Under the pieces are notes generated by a model. That model was not told the DNA's origin, searched no databases, and saw only the letters and a program-made list of their open reading frames with translations. A DNA stretch of 64,000 nucleotides from Durusdinium trenchii (lineage: Eukaryota > Sar > Dinophyceae > Suessiales > Symbiodiniaceae): NCBI GenBank assembly GCA_963970005.1, contig CAXAMN010021112.1, positions 1,225,926-1,289,925 of the forward strand, read 5' to 3'. Shown here piece by piece: positions 1-10,600 of this stretch (positions within the stretch are counted from its first letter, which is position 1; every line of letters starts with the position of its first letter). Position numbers and translations under genes: made by a program.

Positions 1-427
1 TTTTTGAAGACGGTATAACAATTCTAGTACTTTTGGTTGAGCTGGTAGATGAAGGATCGCCCAAAAGAGATCTGTCCTCCACCATGTGGCCCGGCGTGTG
101 TGGCCCGCCTTCACTGCGCCAAAGACGTTTCGTTTCACCAGTCCTTGCTCTTCCGCGTGGAGCTCTCGTGGCTCGCCTCCAACATTCGGCTCGCCCGAAA
201 GGCGACACCTGTGGCGCATCAGGACACATCGACACTCTCTGTGGCAGGATGGTCCATGGGTCCACATGGATGGCACCCACCACCTGCTTGGTTTTCGGAT
301 TGAATTGGTTTTCAGGTCCTCCAACATCGGGGCCATGCAGGTTGTGACCGATGAGAGAGACGGTCTCGATTTGTTCGTGTCAACTGTGTCTCATGTGAGT
401 AGCTTCACTCCAACTCTTGCGGCAAAC

Positions 428-542
428 CTTGGGTCTATCCTAATACCTGGGCCACAGTGGATGATGATGGTTAGGTTGCAGGCCTTGTTCAACAATTTCA
501 TAAGTGTTTACTGACTGTTACAGGTAATAGGACAAACCCAAG
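428..542. repeat. MITE-like element, copy 1 (about 22-bp terminal inverted repeats)
   Basis: The first 22 bases (428-449) and the reverse complement of the last 22 (521-542) agree at 19 positions, beginning CTTGGGT. The interior carries GTGGATGATGATGGTTAG and CTGACTGTTACAGG. Related copies lie at 33580-33690 and 60631-60746, with partial or diverged relatives near 3270-3390 and 21103-21160. No coding capacity. The short length, inverted termini and copy number suggest a non-autonomous DNA element; assignment to a transposase family is not possible from this window. Confidence 0.6.
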
Positions 543-947
543 GCAACCCCCTGATTTTAAAACAAACATGAACACCCAGCAAAAATGAGGATAGTCTTCC
601 CGCTTCTTCCCGCCGTCTGTTCCATGTCTTTTCTTAAACATGTTTTCAGCGGTGGAGGGGTGAGTGGACGCTTCTTCAGTCCAGCTAAAAGAAACAACCC
701 TCCATCCAAGAAAACGATGGTTATGTGGATGGCTTTTGGAGGACCAGGTTGCTTGATCAACAAAGGATGTTCCACATTGAGATTTGTTGACAAACATGAC
801 AAAGTTCTTCTGCAAACTAACTCCGGTTTTTCCTCCCAAAAAACATATTGTGTGACGGGGTGCAAGATGGTGCAAGTAGGTTGATTGAATCACCCAGTAG
901 ACTCATACATTGCTCTCCCTGAATGGACACATTCATCATTGCTGAAG

Positions 948-2035
948 GCAAGTTCTCTGGAATTCCTAGCTGACCGTATATCCGACCGTATGACAAACAT
1001 CTCCTGCCGCCCTCCACACAAACAACTCGGCCAATTAAGCTCGCCTATCAGGAAGAGCAAAATGCCATCTAATGGTGCTGTCCAGCCGCAGGTCAAAGCC
1101 TCAAAAAGGATAGCACAGCCGTCATCACATACCGCCTCAAAACCAAAATCTCAGGTTTTGTCCTTCGAATCTTAGGTTTTGAGACACAAACTCATGGTGT
1201 ACTGGGTGTAAGAAGGATCCGCAGGATCCAGCTAGCCTCATTCCTTCTAAGTTGCACCAGTCTGATACGTCTTGGGGCACTTCTCCTTTTGGTCCTCTCC
1301 CACCCGGTTCAGCATGGAATCAACATCTTCTTCGGTGGCAGCCCCTCAAACCCTCGAGAAGTGACTGTCTGGTGAGTTCGGAAGTATCATAACAAACATG
1401 ATTATAACATGTGCGAATGCGGCCACAAAAGCGATGCCTCACGCACAACTGGATGAATTTCAAACATCATCTGGACCTTCCTCTTCCAACTAACAGCTCG
1501 TGCGACTCGTAGGGAATGAGGGAATTTTCACCACCCCTGTAGATCCCTAGCTCAGGATCCAGCCACCCGCATGCCTTACGAGTCGCACCAATCAAACAAA
1601 TTGAACTGTTTCATCTTGAACCTGAAAACCTCGGACTTGGCGAGTGTGACTTGGCTGTTTGGTCCCCAACTTCTGCCCAGGAGCTCCCAGCAAGGGCAGA
1701 ACGCAAGCCGTTCTGAAGCTCACTGGCCTTGGCAAACGGCCTCTTAGAGCGTTCGTGAGAGCGGACGAGTCCGTGCCATTTCGCTCCGGTTTCACCATGC
1801 GATGTCAAGCTCTGAGAATGTGGACACCGGCGACACCGGGGACCAACCACCACCTTGAACAACACCGGGGGCCATTGCCGAGGAAAAGAACTCACAACTC
1901 CAAAATTACACACCTCCTCGCCGCAACATATCAAACAAATAATATATATTTATACCAGGGGTCCGTAGTCAATAGACTCGTTTTCCCGCAGGTCAGTCAC
2001 TTCTGGCACTCTTTTCAGAATGCCCAGCCTCACTG
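948..2035 (+). CDS. Unknown plus-strand gene, upstream exons (948-1091, 1313-1371, 1992-2035)
   Basis: I do not recognise the product. Exon 948-1091 is 144 nt, phase 0 to 0, after CTGAAG and before CAG|GTCAAA; it reads ASSLEFLADRISDRM and is basic toward its end. Exon 1313-1371 follows a pyrimidine-rich acceptor ending GGTTCAG and stops at a strong GTGAGT donor; it reads HGINIFFGGSPSNPREVTV and leaves TG. The acceptor CCCGCAG at 1991 supplies the next G to complete a Trp codon and opens exon 1992-2035. The last link to the 2431 exon is not resolved. The same strand and matching phases suggest these belong to the gene that ends at 7685, but the start codon was not found. Confidence 0.4.
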
Positions 2036-2430
2036 GTGATCCTATACGGATGCAAACAAAAAAAGCAAAAGAGCCTTTCACAAAAACGGGCTTTGAATGG
2101 AAGGGGCACGTGGCATGCTCATGACCCCCAATAGATCAAATCAAGCTATATCAAGCTAATGTAGACTCTTGATGAGTAAAAGCCCAAACATGGATTGTAA
2201 AGCCTCTTCATATGGATCTTTTATTAATCAAACGTCTATACATTGGGGATGTCCAAAGAACTAACTCTCACTTGGCTAAGGAAACAACGCGGGGACCAGG
2301 AGGAAGCAGGGTGGGTTATGTTTGGGGTCGAATTCCCATCTTCTGCAGCTTCACCCCAGACTTGCTTCCCGCTGCTTCCTCCATCATATCTGCCTCTTGT
2401 CCTCATCACGTCCGCATCCTCCCCCCACAG

Positions 2431-3306
2431 GCTGACACGATGACTCACCATCTTCGATATGCCAACGCCCGATTCTGTGGGGAATCGCCCCTGAAGCCAC
2501 CGTTCATGACCCATCTGTGGGAACAAGCGACCACAACGTAAAGTACCCACTTGCACATGCGTGTGCGCACACATGTCCTCTGCATCTGTCAACTTTGCCC
2601 AGTTGCAAGTCGAAGGAAACTAATCCAGCGCAAAGGATAGTGGTGCTAGGCCCAACATCTTTGCAACGCGTGAGAAGGATAGGAAGAGAAAATAGATGTG
2701 GTGCCTCGCTTGCGTGACCGTCAAGAAGAATAATAACACTCACAAAGGCCATCCCTGCACAAGAACATGCAAGAACTAGACTTGCTCCTCGTACTATTTT
2801 TGTGACTGCTTGTTTCTGTTCAAAGAAGCAGCAGGTCTGGGCATCAAAGGTCTGCTTGTTTCTGTTTAGTGCTACAAGGTCACAGGGTGAGCTTCTGGAC
2901 CGGTCAAGAGAATTGCTGGGTTCCCAAGGATCTGGACAGGTGTCGTTCGTCGTCATCATGGGGAGAGGCTCCGTTGAAACCGTCTGAACTCGTCTGTGAC
3001 AAAAGTACTTACCGTCACGAACTCAAACAGGGTGCCAGCAATAAGATCGATATACAACCATCTGAATCTGACACACAAACTAAGCTACAACGATTTACTC
3101 TTGATCATTGATGATGTCACATGCCAACAAGGAATCGCATTTGCAACTAAAGATTTTTCAGGCAGCTGCAAATTTGTTAGCCTCCAATCCGATCTATCTT
3201 GAGCCACAAGTCCCTATCACTTTCCTGAACATTGAATCCGGCCAAAAACAAAGCCAACGTGGACAAACATTCAACATCCCATTGCCAGTAACAGTAGATG
3301 ATGATG
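2431..3306 (+). CDS. Unknown plus-strand gene, middle exons (2431-2537, 2603-2669, 2940-2981, 3162-3306)
   Basis: Four exons join in one reading frame. Exon 2431-2537 follows the acceptor CCTCCCCCCACAG and ends at GTAAAG, reading ADTMTHHLRYANARFCGES. Exon 2603-2669 follows TTTGCCCAG and ends at GTGAGA. Exon 2940-2981 follows TGGACAG. Exon 3162-3306 follows GATTTTTCAG, reads AAANLLASNPIYLEPQVPIT then a Gln/Ser-rich stretch and VTVDDDG, and ends at GTAAGT. The remainder phases (2+1, 0, 0, then 1) fit throughout, which random sequence would not do often. I cannot name the protein. Its last exon boundary coincides with a copy of the dispersed MITE-like repeat. Confidence 0.5.
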
Positions 3307-3390
3307 GTAAGTAAAGGCCTTTCCCAAAATAGTCATAGCTTTTCTTCTGACTGTTTCTGGATGCTTCTGGTATAGAAGGACCAAGGATGG
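3270..3390. repeat. Diverged MITE-like copy spanning an exon-intron boundary
   Basis: The stretch AACAGTAGATGATGATGG, then AGTAAAGGCC and CCAAAATAGT, matches the interior of the copies at 60631-60746 (reverse complement) and 428-542. It straddles the proposed exon end at 3306 and supplies the GTAAGT donor. The right end is weakly conserved. It may be an insertion that created the intron start, or chance similarity strengthened by the short GAT run. Confidence 0.4.
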
Positions 3391-4548
3391 TTTCATTCAC
3401 ATACCCTTCAGGAGGCAAAGGCTTCCCAACACCGCTCTTCCCCCACTCAGAACATTCACATGCGCCAACAGGCAGCACTTCTTCCATGTATCCACCCAGG
3501 TGCCAGCAGCAGAAAATTTGGGAGGCGATCTTCCTGGCGTTTTGAGGGATTTTTCAAGCTCTGAACCGCTGAAAGCGGCGATCGACCGAGTCAAGCTTCG
3601 ATCAGTGGTCGGCCAAGCCAATTGGCTGAACTTTCTGTGAGCCAATTGATTTCTCCCGAAGAACTCCTAAGTCTAGCGGGGAGTTGAGGTCCTCCAACAA
3701 AACAGTGTATCTGCCCTATGATGCACAAAGGTGAACTCCCTGTTTGTGGAGGACGACAGTCTTCCCATGTATCATTGTCCATTTGGTAGCAGTTCATCAT
3801 GGGTGTAAGAAGCGTAAAACATTATCCAAATGTTTGTTCCGAAGGGGATGTGACACTACGTGTTTTTGTGCGTTTTAAGCACAACAAGTGTGCAAACCAG
3901 TGACATCGGGACAAATGGAATTAGCACAACTTACTGGAGTATCCTGTTTATGGGGAGTACTAAGGCTAAATACCAGGGTCGGACGGAGATTCGGAGGCTT
4001 TTTCGGAGGTTTTTGAGGGATCTGAAGCAGATCTTGTGTCCACAAGCGGAAATGCGTCAGTGGCTCACTTTTTGGAGAAGAATGCAGTGTATTTGGTCTG
4101 CGGAATACAGGATGCACAGGCTGTCAACGGGCATGGCGAAGCTGCACAACTTGAGTGATCAAGCTGTGATCATTTTGGAGGGTCCTAACAACCTTCTCAG
4201 AAGCGACCATTTGTGGATCCCCCAACGGAAATAGCCTCCGTTGATGTGGATCCCTGAACAAGGTGTTTTACAAGTTGGACCCGATCTGGTTGGTGGTGTC
4301 AATGAGTCAGTGGCTTCAGTATTCCCAACTAAAGGTTGAACCTGGTTGAACATCAGAATATGGCGACGTGGGTCCTTGAAAGACAGCGTGCTGACCAGCG
4401 CGACCAGTCCATCCTTCGACCGGTCCCGGGTCCCGGTCTTGAAAGTGCGCCTTCAGGAGAATCTCAGGTTGTAAATGTCGAAGTAGCCTCAACGCCATGG
4501 CGCGGTGCATCGAGCAAGTACAGTTTTCCGAAGAAAAGAAAAACCATG
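3376..4548 (+). CDS. Unknown plus-strand gene, central exons (3376-about 3450, 3500-3604, 3731-3785, 3977-4154, 4446-4548)
   Basis: Exon 3376 follows TGGTATAG and takes the single base left by the exon ending at 3306 (GPRMVSFTYPSGGKGFPTP); its donor is not certain. Exon 3500-3604 follows CCACCCAG and reads VPAAENLGGDLPGVLRDF. Exon 3731-3785 reads VNSLFVEDDSLPMYHCPF and ends G|GTAGCA. Exon 3977-4154 follows TACTAAGGCTAAATACCAG, a branch-point-like TACTAAG just before the acceptor, and is acidic (SDGDSEAFSEVFEGSEADL). Exon 4446-4548 ends in a basic tail, FPKKRKT, at GTAGGT. From 3500 on, all phases agree. The acidic-then-basic character hints at a regulatory protein with a possible nuclear signal, but there is no recognisable domain. 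Confidence 0.5.
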
Positions 4549-6724
4549 GTAGGTGTGAGATGCAAAGCTGCTTGCGGAGTGAAAGGCTCTAGAATGAAAG
4601 GCTCTTCCCAAGCGGGAAGACTCTAGCGGGGGGTAGCAAAGTCTGATTCCAATGTCTCCTTAGTTTCAGAGTAGATGGCACAGACCCCAAATGTCGGTCG
4701 ATTATAATCAATGTTGGATCCTGATTAGTAAAAGGGATTCTCCCCCCCACCTAAACAAATCGGAAGTCCCCTATAATAAACTACCACCAAAACAAATCTG
4801 GTTTTCTGGGAGGATTCCTTTTGCAATTGATTGTTGTAGCATTCATTTTCCTGTCTTTTCAATTCATAGATTATACAGTTAGTATATAAATAACATATGT
4901 CCTTTTTCAAGTTCTTGGTAGGTATTCTCAGCAATGCTTTTGTACTAGGAAGAGTACAAAGAAGGTTCTCAGGTTCTCCGCGGTTTTAGAGAAGAACTAG
5001 AGTCCTACGATTACCAATAATCCCAGCAAGCCAGCCATTGGCTTACTAGTATTCACAGGGCCCCGACGGATTTAAACATACCCTAATTATATGTTCAAAA
5101 ACACAAACAATAGGATCAAACATTTTTTCCTAAGCAACACCAGCAAATCAGAAGCTCTAGAGCCTCCTGCCCTTAGTCTCTCTGGCACAAGGTTTGCATA
5201 TGATCAAACATATATTCAGCATAACAAAGGACCCTTCAAACAAACATTGAGTCCAGATTTGTTGACCTTTGAGCCTTATAGAAGACCATATGACTAATCA
5301 GGATCCAACCTCATGGATCCCCGAACCTGTCGAGGAGAACGAAACCTGCCAGGGTGCGCCATCGAACCTCTGATGGCCCACGGTCGGCACGGTGCCGACG
5401 CTCCACGGTCGACCTCTAAAAGCTACACGGTCGGAACTCCGTGCTGCGTAGTGATGCTTAGTCATCTGGGTCAGTGGTCCTGAGAAATAAGCAGACACTC
5501 CGAACCGGTCTAGAAATCTGTAATGAATGTGACTGGTCTGTTCCAGACATTTCCAGACTTCATAGTTGAAGAGAGAAAGGGTCAAATGCTCCCTAGATCA
5601 CTTTTCCATGTCGATCTACTTCTTTGTTCTTATGTTGTTTCTTTTGGCCTTTAGACATTTGTTGTCCTTTTCTTTAGACCTTGAGACAATTTTGTGTATT
5701 TAGACCTTTAGACTTAATTATGTGTTTATACAGTAAGTGTTTTTTTCTTTAGACATATGGACGTTTTTTTTGTTATCTTTTAAGGCCATTAGACAGGACA
5801 TGTGTATATTTGTTCTTTAGATGTATTGTTATTGTTCTTTTCTAACTTTTCCATGTCCACGTTTCCGAGGCCACTTTGACTTCCTTTAAAAGTGCAATGA
5901 AGGCACTTTGTTTCACAGGAAAACACACTCATTCTTGCAGCTTGACCAACGAAGGAGGGGGCATCAGCGGCGAGATCCCACATTTAGGGAATTGGACTGA
6001 CTAGACGACTGGATCCTTGATCCAAGTCACAAGGGCATGCCAAAGGCCATGCAAACCACCAAGGCGGCGCAGGCAGAACGCACACCTTGAGCGAGATCCA
6101 TCACAGACTCCTCCGGAGGACGCGCTAAGTGAAAGGGCGGGGATTTCTTCGAAATGAACATGTACAAACTTCGACCATTCTTCCAATACCAAATTGCTTC
6201 AGGAGGTTCAATTGGTTGGGTTTTTCAACTGGAAAGCGAAACACGATGCTTTCTGGTGTTTGGTGTTTCTATCGAACATCCTCCCCGCCAGTTGAGGCCG
6301 TGAAGCGCTTTTCCGGAGTTCCATGTCGGGGGTCGGTCTTTTTCGACCACTCGGTGAGTGAGTTCCATGGGGAGTTCTGAATGCCCATGCCATGTAACCT
6401 GCGGTTCCCATCGGTTTTTTTCGGAGCATCGGCTGTGCGGCTGTGCTGGGTTTCTTGAGGTGTTCTGTCGGAGAGATGGGCATGTCCTGTGGAGTCGTGT
6501 GAAGCTTCTCGCCGACAAGAAACCCATGTTTTCAGAGGACTAAAACCCATGGGTTTCAGAGGGTGTTATGCCAGTCCCATGGAGTGTTTGGGTTATCATC
6601 TAGATTTATAACCCAAACACGACTAATGGAACTGGCATATTTACCTACCTTGGGGTGGTTTGGGGTCAATGTAAGTAAATATGCCAGTCGCATGGAGTGT
6701 CTGGGCAATATAATGAAAGCACAG
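4549..6724. other. Long presumed intron; T-rich degenerate repeat at 5610-5850
   Basis: No exon with a good reading frame and splice pair was found. Around 5640-5830 the motif CTTTAGAC recurs about every 20-40 bases in a T-rich tract, a degenerate minisatellite; a shorter relative lies near 10570-10620. At 6568-6595 and 6608-6638 there is an imperfect inverted repeat (ATGCCAGT...GTTTGGGTTAT), and a third partial copy of the arm lies at 6683-6709. The arm shares CATGGAGTGTTTGGG with the perfect palindrome at 32761-32823. Confidence 0.45.
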
Positions 6725-7685
6725 GTCCTCCTTCATCTGGATAAAGCATGCAACCTGCACGGATGCCAGGGAAATGATTTGCACATTGATGTTGCTATTG
6801 GGACCGAAGTGAGCCATCACGCACTGCAATTCAATTCTTTGAAGCTGATCAACTGGTAGAAAACCTCCATTAGATGGAAGAACATTGTCTTCCTATATCC
6901 GGAAGCCATCTGAATTTTGTTCAGCAAGGGTATTCCTGCCAACAAACATTATCCTCTACCAGGTGGGGCTAGGATGGAAAAACGAGAAAGTATACATTGA
7001 TGGCACATGCCTGCAACATCCCAATGCATCTGTGCCAGCACTCTCCTTTGCTACATTTGAAGGACACCTTTGCAACATTTCCTCAGCTCACGACGAGACT
7101 CCAACCAGGTAAACTTCATCTAGCCGACGCTTTGTAAAGTCAGGACAAACACATACGGAAATCTACGGAATTACAAACATAATCATATATCTCTAAGTAT
7201 ATATATATATAATATATACTGTCATATACAGCATATGTATGTATTACAATATTACATTCATATACCCATTTGATACCTCTTCCATTGACCCCCTGAAGCT
7301 ACCCCAATCGAAGTCCCATGGAGTCTCCATGGGTACACCTTGCCGATGCCTTCGGGTCTTCGGAAGGCTGAAGGTCGAGCGACCAGTCCCAGCTGAGTCA
7401 AGCGACCCGTCCCAAACATGTCCACCTGGCCATCTGGCCCGAGTTTGATGGGGCACCGCACCATTTTCTGAACATGAAGCAATTCCGAGCACCACTCAAG
7501 CAGTAAGGCCATCTGCAGATCCGAACCCTCCTAGCCTGGCAGATCTTAGGGGAGCACTCATCTACCGAGTTCTGGACACGAACCGAACCCCGCTTCGAAG
7601 AAGCACCAAAAGAGGCGACTCTACTCTGGCACTCCGGCAGCCTCTGAAGCCAGCAATGGGAAATAAAAGCACAGCAGTGGTCTAA
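6725..7685 (+). CDS. Unknown plus-strand gene, 3' exons ending in TAA (6725-6808, 6963-7108, 7490-7685)
   Basis: Three well-formed exons. Exon 6725-6808 (84 nt, phase 0-0) lies between AAAGCACAG and a GTGAGC donor and reads VLLHLDKACNLHGCQGND. Exon 6963-7108 lies between CTCTACCAG and GTAAAC and reads VGLGWKNEKVYIDGTCLQHP. It leaves two bases completed by the first base of 7490, after ATTCCGAG. The last exon reads ALIYRVLDTNRTPLRRSTKR and runs to TAA at 7683-7685. The phases agree across all joins and with the phase-0 end at 4548. The tail is basic and Ser/Thr-rich. The product is unknown. Confidence 0.55.
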
Positions 7686-10600
7686 CCAATGTCTGACCTT
7701 AGATGCAGTTCATCCAAAGGACAAGAACGGTGCAAAAGGTTGCGGAAGAAATGCATCCACTCTCAGACATGCTTAGAAAATCGACATGTTCTTTCTTTAG
7801 TACACCGACATATTCCCAAGCGACACAAAACGTGGCAAAGTATGGTTTTGTTTTCAGCAATTTCAGTCGTTAGTCATTTCCCTCTGCTCTAGTGCATAGC
7901 CATCAAACAAATAGATCAATGTCCTTCTTGTGCGGAGACTAACCCTACTTACTGCCAAAAACATGTATTGACATGCGGCTCATGATTCTGCACCACCCTC
8001 TGGCTACCCCTGGTAACGCAACTCCTCACAGCTCCCCTTTTACCTTGGCTCAAGGGGCCAAGGTAAGCATTCTTGCGCATTGCGACCATGAGGCTTGTCA
8101 TTGCTTTAAGCAAAGTTGCCAAAATAAAACCAACATTACACCAGCATAGACCCCATTGTTACTTGAAGCACATTGTTATTTGAAGTAAGAACCCCATAGC
8201 TCCGCAAGATTTGGTCAGGTTTACATCCACAACAAAGGGGTCCAACCCCAACGACTGAGGCTCTTTTTGACGGTTTTCGTCCGATTCGCTCAGGGGACCC
8301 CTGGACACCCAACAAAGGAATCGCCCAAGGGGGCACCTGTTTTGAACGCAGTGCTGGCTTGAACCAACACCTGCAGCATTCACAACAAAACGCAACGCAA
8401 TGACACCCCCACCCACTTCAGGGATCACTCTAATATGAACGAAGTGGAAAAACACCTAGTTTGGAATCATGTGTCTGCTTTCATGTTAGTGAATCAGAAA
8501 TTTAAACAACATTGAAAGATCATTGAAAGTAATTGAAAGTTAAAATTCAGGTGCCCACCTCGTCAATCTTCTGACCTCCAGGCGTTGGCTCACATGAGCC
8601 AGGCCCTAAACCCTTGCTGGCGGTTTCTGTCCGATATCCAACCACTTCGGTCTGGTCCTAAGGAACAATGGAGGATTTTCATATTGAATTGTTTGTTGCC
8701 TTCTGAACGGAAGTATACGCACTTTCACTTGAGTGAGTTGGAGGCACTCCATGGGCGCGCCACACTTCCTTATGAATGGATGTTTCCTTACGAGTCGTGC
8801 CGATCTGCCCGATCTGCCCCAACTCAACAGGTCGACGTACCCGGTAGACCTGCTGGTCGACGTGATCCACAACGCCCACGTGATACACCCGGAACCGACA
8901 CCACTCTCCTCTGGTGGCAAGCGAAGTGCAGGTGTCTTCGCACCTGCTGGTCTACGTGGCACGCGAGGGGTTAGCGCGGCAACACCGGCTTGGATGACTC
9001 CGAAAGAGGCCAAGGTGATGCCTGACGGATCTGTATAAACCCCCTCAGTTCGTCTAGGCGATTGGTCGATCCTGCCGAACGATGGTTTCAAACATGGTGA
9101 ACACACCAAAATCCATAAACACACAGCATGTATTCCGGGAAACCCGAACAATCACTGTTGAAACACCACACGGCACACGGTGTTCTGTTGTGTCGTGCGA
9201 ACGAGCTGTTCCGATACGACGGACTCGTCAGACGGACTGCTCGTCGCCGCCCGTCAGCACCGCCCAAAACACCAACGACTAAACGACGAGCCAAACACGA
9301 CCCACGCCACAACGCCCATTGGTGTGAAGCACCTGAGACGTTTTGCAAGCGATCCACCGTCTAAGATGCAAACACGACCACGCCGGCGCCACGACTTGGT
9401 AGTACACTTTGGTGCACTGTATTCAATACTCGTTGCACATCTCTGTAGTGCCGTATGTCATGCCAGCCCATAGCCTTCGGATTTTGGATGTTCATGATCA
9501 ATAAATCTAAGCGAACTAGATTTTGGCAGGTGTTCCAGACACCAGGTATATGCATATATGAAAAATATATATGTATATTACTGTATATATTCATAAGTGC
9601 TGTGTGTCTCACCCTGCGGCACTTTTGCTACTATGAAGGCCCTCCACACTGAAGTTTCCTTTCAAAGTTTTAAGGGCTTGCTTTGGCGCCGCAGAACCAC
9701 TTACTTGGTTAAGTGCGATTCCCACAGCTGCAGCGCAGCAAGCCTGCAAACTTACACAGCGCTACTGCCCTTGGGCACCGCTTAGAAGCAGCCCTTGGTA
9801 CAACGCAGGGGGCGAAGACAACAGCACCTCCGCCCTATGAAGGCCATCGCGTTTCTCTCATCCGCTAGCTCCCCGCCAAACAACTTAATAACGTTGTAAA
9901 TCCCCAGGGTGAGCGGGGTCCCGACGTTCTTTTAGGGCGCCCGCGGGGCCTGGCACCGGCGCTGTAAATACCGTTTTCAGGATCACATGAGCCGGGCCAT
10001 GGGCCACGAGCCGTGCATTTTGGTCAACGCACGCGGCCACGGCATGGCTAGACATGCATGGTCACTGCCTTCCTTGACATGCGACATCTCAAAAGGCACA
10101 GGCTGCCATGTGCAAGGAAGGTGCCCAACTTGGATGCCGCAAACCAATCAAAGATTTGGCTTCTTCATGGGGGGCCCTATGGTTGTTTTCATAAACAAAC
10201 TAACCCGGTCATTCAACTTCGCCTAGTTTGTGAGATTCGTCTCCGCCTGCGAGGCGCCGCGTCCTCCGGTGCTTCGCGAGCGCTGAGAGGCCCAAGGACG
10301 CGAAGGACAGCGGTCCCAAGCCTAGCGAGGTCATTTCGGTCCCAGATCGAGGCCCGATTTTCTGTGTTCCCTCTGGGGAAGACAAGAACACCCACATACT
10401 GCATGAGTACTGCATGAATTCTCCGTAGTGTAGAGACATGGAGTGTTTGCTAATACTTTTCCGCCAAACAAGTTTTGGAGTCTCTCCCGGGCAAGGCAAG
10501 GATGCCCAATCTAAAACAACACCAATACAGAACCAATAACTCTAACCCTAACCTTAGATCTGATGTGTCTTTTTTCTAAAAGACCTTTAGACCTGTTCTT

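Noticed and set aside
8036-8060. Possible dinoflagellate spliced-leader relic (TTGGCTCAAG)
   Set aside because: Only the last ten bases of the leader match; the preceding CCGTAGCCATTT part is absent and no retrocopied gene follows.
8606-9151. 181-residue open frame on the minus strand
   Set aside because: Composition is not protein-like, and plus-strand frames over the same bases are equally open in GC-rich sequence.
10540-10560. Telomere-like TAACCCTAACC
   Set aside because: Only about two units, with no longer array.
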